DNA of 44,458 bases, from contig JAFYLN010000076.1 in assembly GCA_017537045.1 (NCBI GenBank), positions 1 through 44,458 on the forward strand, read 5' to 3'. This DNA is from Oscillospiraceae bacterium (GTDB lineage Bacteria > Bacillota_A > Clostridia > Oscillospirales > Oscillospiraceae). The translations under genes were made by a program, and so were the position numbers. Below the pieces are notes generated by a model. The model had not been told where the DNA came from, searched no databases, and saw nothing but the letters and a program-made list of their open reading frames with translations. Of the stretch, positions 39,430 through 44,458 are shown one piece after another. Numbering within the stretch: the stretch's first letter is position 1; the number at the start of each line of letters is the position of its first letter.

Positions 39430-39506
39430 GAATTTCCAAAGAAAGTTCTTCCATTTTTTCCGGTTTTCCTGTAAAATATTTTTATATTCATTCAGGAGGT
39501 ATCTTT

Positions 39507-39971
39507 ATGAGCCATCATCACCATACCCCCCATCCCGTCAACCCCGAGGTTCAGGCAAAGCTGGACAAAATCGCCAAGCGTGACCATGCCGTAGATCACA
39601 TTTTCCGCCGCGCCCTGCATTTTATCGAGCGTGTGATTGCTGTGATCACCATTGTGGCGCTGCTGACCGCGCTGGCACTGGAAATCTATAAGATGTTCAC
39701 CGTGGCAGGTTATTTTGAAGACACCCATAACATCCTCCACAACCTGCTGACCATCGTGGTCGGTCTGGAGTTCGTGCGCATGCTCATCGATACCACCCCG
39801 GCCAACATTCTGGAAGTGCTGACCGTGGCAATCACCCGCCATGTGGTACTGACCCATGAAGATCCTTTATCCAATCTGGCATCCGTGGCCTGCATTGCAG
39901 GACTTTTCGCCATCCGCCGTTACCTGATCCGCCGCAGCGAGCTGAAAGAGGAAATGGTCGAAGTGGAATAA
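39507..39971 (+). CDS. PsiE-like small membrane protein
   Basis: A 154-residue protein with a His-rich start (MSHHHHTPH), about four hydrophobic segments (42-66, 84-100, about 105-120, 128-140), and the conserved VLTHEDPLSNLA region that resembles phosphate-starvation-inducible PsiE. ATG 39507 follows CAGGAGGT. Function is unknown even for the family. It lies 77 bases after the GTPase-nuclease gene and may have its own weak promoter. Confidence 0.75.
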   Translation: MSHHHHTPHPVNPEVQAKLDKIAKRDHAVDHIFRRALHFIERVIAVITIVALLTALALEIYKMFTVAGYFEDTHNILHNLLTIVVGLEFVRMLIDTTPANILEVLTVAITRHVVLTHEDPLSNLASVACIAGLFAIRRYLIRRSELKEEMVEVE

Positions 39972-39982
39972 TTCCAAAGTTT

Positions 39983-40008
39983 ATGCCCCGTCCTCCCGGA
40001 CGGGGCAT
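39983..40008. terminator. GC-rich hairpin terminator, first of a mirrored pair
   Basis: ATGCCCCGTCC, loop TCCC, GGACGGGGCAT: a strong stem just after the PsiE-like gene. Its exact reverse complement recurs at 40221-40246. Confidence 0.75.
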
Positions 40009-40056
40009 TCAGATTGGAAAAACATCTATCATTTCGCATGATCTTCGATAGAATTC

Positions 40057-40183
40057 GTAGGGGCGGCGACCCGCCGCCCGCTTTTATTCATATATGTTGT
40101 ATTGTTCTAAAAAAATGAAACAACCCTTCTGTTTTTACACACAAAAATCATGAACACTTCGGGCGGCTAATCGCCGCCCCTAC
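40057..40183. repeat. inverted-repeat element (GTAGGGGCGGCGA type)
   Basis: Ends GTAGGGGCGGCGACCC and TCGCCGCCCCTAC are inverted repeats over about 23 bp with three mismatches; each end also folds on itself. The middle is AT-rich and non-coding. I recall similar elements scattered in Oscillospirales genomes. It sits between the two mirrored terminators. Confidence 0.75.
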
Positions 40184-40220
40184 AGGCTCACCAGAAGATT
40201 CCCGTTTTTCGACACATTTC

Positions 40221-40246
40221 ATGCCCCGTCCGGGAGGACGGGGCAT
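40221..40246. terminator. GC-rich hairpin terminator, second of a mirrored pair
   Basis: ATGCCCCGTCC, loop GGGA, GGACGGGGCAT: the exact reverse complement of 39983-40008. It lies 13 bases after the stop codon of the minus-strand permease and would terminate that operon. Confidence 0.75.
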
Positions 40247-40259
40247 TGTTCTATATTTC

Positions 40260-43200
40260 TTATTCCCGCTCGGACAGCAGGCTCATGAGGTGGGTTCTGC
40301 CCACAGCATGGACGGAAATTGCCGTACCGAAGAGGTAGCAGCCCAGATACACACCGATGATCTGCAGGTGCACCAGCCAGTCCGGCACGCTGACATAGAG
40401 AACCGCCAGCGCAAGGGCGCAGCCCAGCATGCACAGCAGGCATTGCTCCAGGAAGAAGGACAGGAATACGCGCAGCTTCGATGTGCCAAGTCCGCGCAGC
40501 ACCGCAAATTCCATTCTGCGGCTGTTGATGACCAGCCAGGAGATGATGAAGCCCAGAAGCATGACCACCGCAAAGAGCACCGGGAAGAGAATCCGGCCAA
40601 AACTGATATAGCGGTTCAAGCCCTCCACTGTTTCCACAAAGGTCTGATCGCTCAGCATGATGGTGGTACGGTTGCGGGTCATTTTACCCACCTGACTGAA
40701 GCTCTGGCTCTGGAAATAATCCCGCAGCTCCTCCAGCCGGACGGCATCAGAGAGCGTGAAGACGCAGGTCTCATAGTAACTGGTCGCATACAGGAAGTAA
40801 TCCCGGTCATAGGGTGTTTCAAAGGCCATGGTCAGACGGTCACCGCTAGGCTTCATATCCTCCTGCCCAAAGACCCAGTCCGGGCTGGACCAGAAGCCAA
40901 GAGGCACATAGATGTTGCTGCGGCCACCCACCTGGGGGAAGCTGCCCACAACGGTCAGCTGCACGTAAATGTCGCCCTCCCAGGTCTGATGCTCATAGGT
41001 CATCATAACCGTCAGTTCATCGCCCAGTTCCAGACCCCGCCGCTCCATCAGCGTCTGGCTGACAATGCAGGGATACCGCATGGGCTCATTTTCCGGCTTC
41101 AGCAGCTTGCCGCCCTGGAAATAAGTCAGGGTGGAAGTGAAGGCATGGTAGTCCCGGCTTTCCAGGAAGCTTTCGTCCCAGCCGTCCAGCCAGGTGATCT
41201 CCGGCAGCTGGGCATGCATGAACTCCGGTGCGGCACCGAGGCCGTTCAGCGCCACCAGCTGGGGCTGCCGGCTCACCCACAGCTCCTTCCTGTATATATC
41301 ATACTCATAGTCGCCGTATTCGGGAATCTCATCGGCAAACCAGTAATTCCAGCCGATGGAAACTTCCAGAGATTCCAAAAGGCCGGATTTATAGATCTTG
41401 CGGACATTTTCCTGCGCGATCTGCAAATTGGTATTCTGCCGGCCGTTGGTGCTGACGGTCTTGCCGCTGATGCGGGCATCCCGGTACAGATCATCCAGCT
41501 GCTGGCTCCAGCCGGCGGAGGTGATGGCCAGCAAGCCTAAGAGCAGCACCAGCATCAGGCTCACCAGCGGTACCACAACGGAGCGCCAGCCGCCGCGCCG
41601 TGCACTCAGGGAGGCGAACCGGAGCGCACCGCGGCCCATGGTGGAGGTGCCGCCCCGGGGCACATGGATCCGCTGCTTGCCGCGCTTGGCCACTGTCTGG
41701 CGGCGGGCCATCTGCAGGAACAGGGCGCAGAGCACCAGCGCCGCGGCAAAGACTGCCACACCTGCATACACCGCAGGCCAGCGGGGAATTTCCTGTGTAA
41801 AAGCCGTTTCTTTGACAAATCCAATAGCTGCTTCGCTGTAGCGCAGGTCGCCTTCGTACATTGCCTGTGTGATACGGGTGGCAAAATCGATGATGTAAGA
41901 AAGCCCGAAATTACCCAGTGCCGCGCCGCCTGCGGCAGCAGCACCGCAGATGACCACCGCGCCGGACAGGAGCCAGCGGCGGATCTTCCGCCGGGGCGTG
42001 CCCAGGCACACCAGCACCTGCACCGTTTCCTTCTGGCGACCCACAAACAGATAGGCAAACAGCAAAAGAACCGCAAAGGTGCTGCAGGCTGCGGCCAAGG
42101 TGATAGCCATGGCCGTGGTCTGCATGGTCTGCAAGGGCTGTGCTGCGGCGGAATAGCCCTGATCGTACAGTGTCACCCGCACATTATCCGGGCAGAGGGC
42201 GGCAATGGCATCGGCACTTTGGCGGGCGGTGCTGTTTGCCAGCACGGCACGACCCAGTGCATAACCGAAAATCTGGGTTTCGTAATTGTATTCTGCATCG
42301 GATGCCCAGACGCAGCCGTAATATTCCTCCAACTGGGTGGTAATGCCAACCACAGTCAAAGTCCTGCTTTCACTGCCGGAAGACAGATAGAACCGGTCAT
42401 CCTCCGCCGAGCGCAGCACACTCAGGTCAATGGTGTCACCCAAGGCAAGCTCCAGCTGCTGGGCTATATCATAGCTTACCACGCAAGTGCCGGCTTCCCC
42501 GGTCTCCGGGAAGCGGCCCTCCTGCAGCCGCAGAACATTCTGCTGGAACACTTCCAGCGCCTCCACATCGGCACTGGTCTCAAAGCGGACATAGCGGTTG
42601 GCCTTTTCGTACATATCCGCATACTGGTAGAAAATCTCGGGAATTTCGGTGCCTGCGGTCAGCTCCAGCCAGGGTTCCGTCTCACAGCCCTCGTAGAAGG
42701 GCATCAGGGAAAAGGCATTGACCTTGCCGCCGCTGCGGGTGAAGGTACCGTGAACCAGATAACGGGATTTTTTGTTGATCTCGAGGCCGTCATAGTCTGC
42801 CATCAGGGAGATCAGCTTTTCCCCCTCGAAATCCCGGTCATAGAGGGCATCCACGCAGATGCCGGTATAGGACTGCGCCACCTTGCCGTAGCCGGTGTAA
42901 GTGCCGGTGGCTTCGTCGTAGAAATACTCGGGGGTGTACTGGTTGTAGTGGTCTTCCGGGATGCGCCAGGTTTCTTTCCCGTTGCGGAAATAACGGAAGT
43001 AGTTTCTCATTCCCGAACCACTGGCAGTATTCCGGGTGGCTCCGTATTGCACAATGCAGTTGGCGGGCAGTTCCTCTTTGGTCACGGTGGTCTGCACGAC
43101 CTTTCCGTCCTCTTTCCATGCGCGAACATAACCCTCAGCAGTGTAGGTATAAAGCTCCAGCCAGCCGGTCTTTCGGCTGGAGGATTTCTGCGCCATGGCA

Positions 43201-43673
43201 AGGCCGGCTTCTTCCCTGATGATCACCCGCTCGGCAGGCAGGTCTTCTTCCGCAACGTCCACCAGACCCTCCACCATAAAAGGTGTCAACAGGGTGCAGA
43301 CAAACACCGCCTGGTCGGGATAGGGCACTTCGCCCGACTCCCGCTTATAACCCTCCACCGCGGCCAGCACGCTGCTGTTGGTCTCCCAAAGCTGCACGCC
43401 GTCGATTTTGGAAATCGCGTCACTGTCCAGAAGTCCGGCGGCTTCCCTTGCGTGAACATCCGCCACATCCGCATCGGGATAGTCCTGACCCAGATATTCC
43501 ACCAGCGCGATGGAGGTATAGCCCGCTTCCATCTGGCTCAGCAGCGCGCTGCTGTAAGCCCACGCGCCGATGCCCAGTGTCAGGGCAAGGGTCAGCACAA
43601 GGATCAAAAGTGTAAACAGCAGGCTCCGCCCTCTGGCGCGGAGCGTACTTCGGATTCCGTTTCTGATGATCAT
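40260..43673 (-). CDS. large ABC transporter permease with two FtsX domains
   Basis: A 1137-residue membrane protein. TM1 (about 15-40) is followed by a roughly 500-residue extracytoplasmic region, three TMs (about 520-660, with VCLGTPRRKIRRWL), a further TM near 705 (VVVPLVSLMLVLLLGLLAIT), another extracytoplasmic part, and a final FtsX domain with RRMEFAVLRGLGTSKLRVFL. The doubled FtsX layout suits exporters of lipoproteins, peptides or antimicrobial compounds. It starts at 43673 behind AAGGAGA, 11 bases after the ATPase gene. The substrate is unknown. Confidence 0.88.
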   Translation of the reverse strand: MIIRNGIRSTLRARGRSLLFTLLILVLTLALTLGIGAWAYSSALLSQMEAGYTSIALVEYLGQDYPDADVADVHAREAAGLLDSDAISKIDGVQLWETNSSVLAAVEGYKRESGEVPYPDQAVFVCTLLTPFMVEGLVDVAEEDLPAERVIIREEAGLAMAQKSSSRKTGWLELYTYTAEGYVRAWKEDGKVVQTTVTKEELPANCIVQYGATRNTASGSGMRNYFRYFRNGKETWRIPEDHYNQYTPEYFYDEATGTYTGYGKVAQSYTGICVDALYDRDFEGEKLISLMADYDGLEINKKSRYLVHGTFTRSGGKVNAFSLMPFYEGCETEPWLELTAGTEIPEIFYQYADMYEKANRYVRFETSADVEALEVFQQNVLRLQEGRFPETGEAGTCVVSYDIAQQLELALGDTIDLSVLRSAEDDRFYLSSGSESRTLTVVGITTQLEEYYGCVWASDAEYNYETQIFGYALGRAVLANSTARQSADAIAALCPDNVRVTLYDQGYSAAAQPLQTMQTTAMAITLAAACSTFAVLLLFAYLFVGRQKETVQVLVCLGTPRRKIRRWLLSGAVVICGAAAAGGAALGNFGLSYIIDFATRITQAMYEGDLRYSEAAIGFVKETAFTQEIPRWPAVYAGVAVFAAALVLCALFLQMARRQTVAKRGKQRIHVPRGGTSTMGRGALRFASLSARRGGWRSVVVPLVSLMLVLLLGLLAITSAGWSQQLDDLYRDARISGKTVSTNGRQNTNLQIAQENVRKIYKSGLLESLEVSIGWNYWFADEIPEYGDYEYDIYRKELWVSRQPQLVALNGLGAAPEFMHAQLPEITWLDGWDESFLESRDYHAFTSTLTYFQGGKLLKPENEPMRYPCIVSQTLMERRGLELGDELTVMMTYEHQTWEGDIYVQLTVVGSFPQVGGRSNIYVPLGFWSSPDWVFGQEDMKPSGDRLTMAFETPYDRDYFLYATSYYETCVFTLSDAVRLEELRDYFQSQSFSQVGKMTRNRTTIMLSDQTFVETVEGLNRYISFGRILFPVLFAVVMLLGFIISWLVINSRRMEFAVLRGLGTSKLRVFLSFFLEQCLLCMLGCALALAVLYVSVPDWLVHLQIIGVYLGCYLFGTAISVHAVGRTHLMSLLSERE

Positions 43674-43684
43674 AAGCAGTCTCC

Positions 43685-44350
43685 TTATGCCTTCACCGCG
43701 CCGTCGCGCAGCTCCAGAACCCGGTCTGCCTTGGCGGCCAGCGCCAGATCATGGGTGACGATGACCACGCAGTAGCCGTCATTGTGCGCCAGCGACTGCA
43801 GGATGGAGAAAATATTCTCGCTGTTGGCGGTGTCCAGATTGCCGGTGGGCTCGTCCGCCAGCAGAATTTTCGTGTTCATACCCAGCGCACGGGCAATGGC
43901 CACGCGCTGCTGCTCACCGCCGGAGAGCATGGTGGGATAACGGTTCAGGCTGGATGCAGGAAGTCCCACCTTTTCGATCAGCTCCGCGGCTTTTGCCTTT
44001 GCCTTTTTCGGACGCATGCCCCGAAGCTCCATGGGGTACATGATGTTCTCTGCCACGGTCAGCAGCGGGAACAGGCGGAAATTCTGATAGATCACCGCCA
44101 CGTTCTCCCGGCGGTATTTTTCCAGCTTCACCTTGTCGGTGGGCTTGCCGTTGCAAAGCACATGCCCCTTGGTAGGCAGGTCGAGACCTGCCATCAGAGA
44201 AAGCAGGGTGGTCTTGCCGCTGCCGGATTTGCCCACAATGGCGTGGACAGTTCCTTCTGTAAATTCATAATCGATGCCCTTCAGGGCTTCCACCTTCTGA
44301 TATTGGGACTGGTATGTGTAGCGCACATCCTTCAGTTCAAGCACAGCCAT
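43685..44350 (-). CDS. ABC transporter ATP-binding protein (FtsX-permease partner)
   Basis: A 221-residue ATPase with Walker [11 protein letters not shown]-loop [10 protein letters not shown], signature LSGGEQQR, Walker [10 protein letters not shown] and H-loop VTHD. The start is ATG 44350, since AAAAGGAGG stands seven bases before it; an in-frame ATG 13 codons earlier lies inside the upstream hairpin. It powers the large permease encoded directly downstream. Confidence 0.93.
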   Translation of the reverse strand: MAVLELKDVRYTYQSQYQKVEALKGIDYEFTEGTVHAIVGKSGSGKTTLLSLMAGLDLPTKGHVLCNGKPTDKVKLEKYRRENVAVIYQNFRLFPLLTVAENIMYPMELRGMRPKKAKAKAAELIEKVGLPASSLNRYPTMLSGGEQQRVAIARALGMNTKILLADEPTGNLDTANSENIFSILQSLAHNDGYCVVIVTHDLALAAKADRVLELRDGAVKA

Positions 44351-44365
44351 TGTTTTTCCTCCTTT

Positions 44366-44403
44366 TAAACGCAAAACAGCCCTGTGCACCGGCGCAGGGC
44401 TGT
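44366..44403 (-). terminator. hairpin upstream of the ABC operon
   Basis: Perfect 9-bp stem ACAGCCCTG / CAGGGCTGT; on the minus strand it is followed by TTTTGCGTTT. It would end a transcript entering from the right, or act as an attenuator of the ABC operon, whose promoter I do not see. Confidence 0.65.
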
Positions 44404-44414
44404 AAAGTTTACAG
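44400..44414. promoter_or_regulatory. 15-bp palindrome CTGTAAAGTTTACAG
   Basis: A perfect palindrome overlapping the outer arm of the preceding hairpin, 50 bases before the ABC operon. It contains TTTACAG, which also forms the direct repeats at 35100-35117. It may be an operator; this is weak evidence. Confidence 0.3.
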
Positions 44415-44434
44415 AAATTCAGACAGAGTTACGT

Positions 44435-44458
44435 CCCAGACAGACAGACAGACAGACA
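44435..44458. repeat. (GACA)n microsatellite at the window end
   Basis: Five to six tandem GACA units run to the last base. The true length cannot be seen, since the window stops inside it. Confidence 0.85.

Noticed and set aside
1..44458. tRNA, rRNA or other classical structured RNA genes
   Set aside because: I scanned for tRNA-like GTTCGANTC arms and rRNA landmarks and found none with supporting context.

Overview
This window comes from a Gram-positive anaerobe of the Clostridia, probably the Oscillospiraceae/Ruminococcaceae of the gut. I infer this from Shine-Dalgarno sites of the AAAGGAGG type before almost every gene, a moderately high GC content, a mannose-family PTS, a ferredoxin-extended EtfA of the clostridial electron-confurcating type, HlyD/MacB-like exporters in a cell with no sign of an outer membrane, and three kinds of dispersed inverted-repeat elements that I associate with this group. 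No rRNA or tRNA gene is present, so the genus is not fixed.

Left part (1-11600), mostly housekeeping: the 5' part of glycyl-tRNA synthetase; a PlsC-type acyltransferase divergent from an acyl-CoA ligase; the ligase runs into two membrane proteins and the CCA-adding enzyme as overlapping genes; an SDR oxidoreductase overlaps a ComEC-like metallo-beta-lactamase lipoprotein; then, on the other strand, a second acyltransferase carrying a zinc ribbon overlaps a GltS-like symporter.

Metabolic part (11600-25650): a four-gene lactate operon (EtfB, EtfA with one [4Fe-4S] site, FAD lactate dehydrogenase, LarA racemase) behind a good promoter. Next is a short accessory stretch (17140-19972) with two consecutive leader-peptide/hairpin control regions. 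The first precedes a small CD3324-type HTH-like protein; the second precedes a SAM methyltransferase followed by an RsgA-type ribosome GTPase and a GNAT remnant. Then comes a GntR regulator and a mannose-family PTS (IIB-IIC-IID-IIA) with a neutral-ceramidase-like hydrolase and a SIS-domain protein. The regulator and PTS promoters share a TGTATAG operator motif.

Island (25650-36810): two near-identical 47-bp direct repeats, each preceded by a decayed serine-recombinase tail, bracket an 11-kb module. It holds an OmpR-type response regulator and histidine kinase, a divergent HtrA protease, and a MacB-like exporter with two paralogous HlyD-type adaptors, one carrying about 17 copies of a GGDQT pentapeptide, plus a Met/Gly-rich lipoprotein. 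The same 11-bp-spaced operator appears upstream of the regulator, the protease and the exporter, so the module looks like one envelope-stress regulon.

Right part (36830-44458): the most unusual gene is an 845-residue fusion of a Tet(M)/EF-G-like ribosomal GTPase with a C-terminal Rae1/YacP NYN nuclease. A PsiE-like membrane protein, an inverted-repeat element framed by two mirrored terminators, and a two-gene FtsX-type ABC transporter follow. The window ends in a GACA microsatellite.
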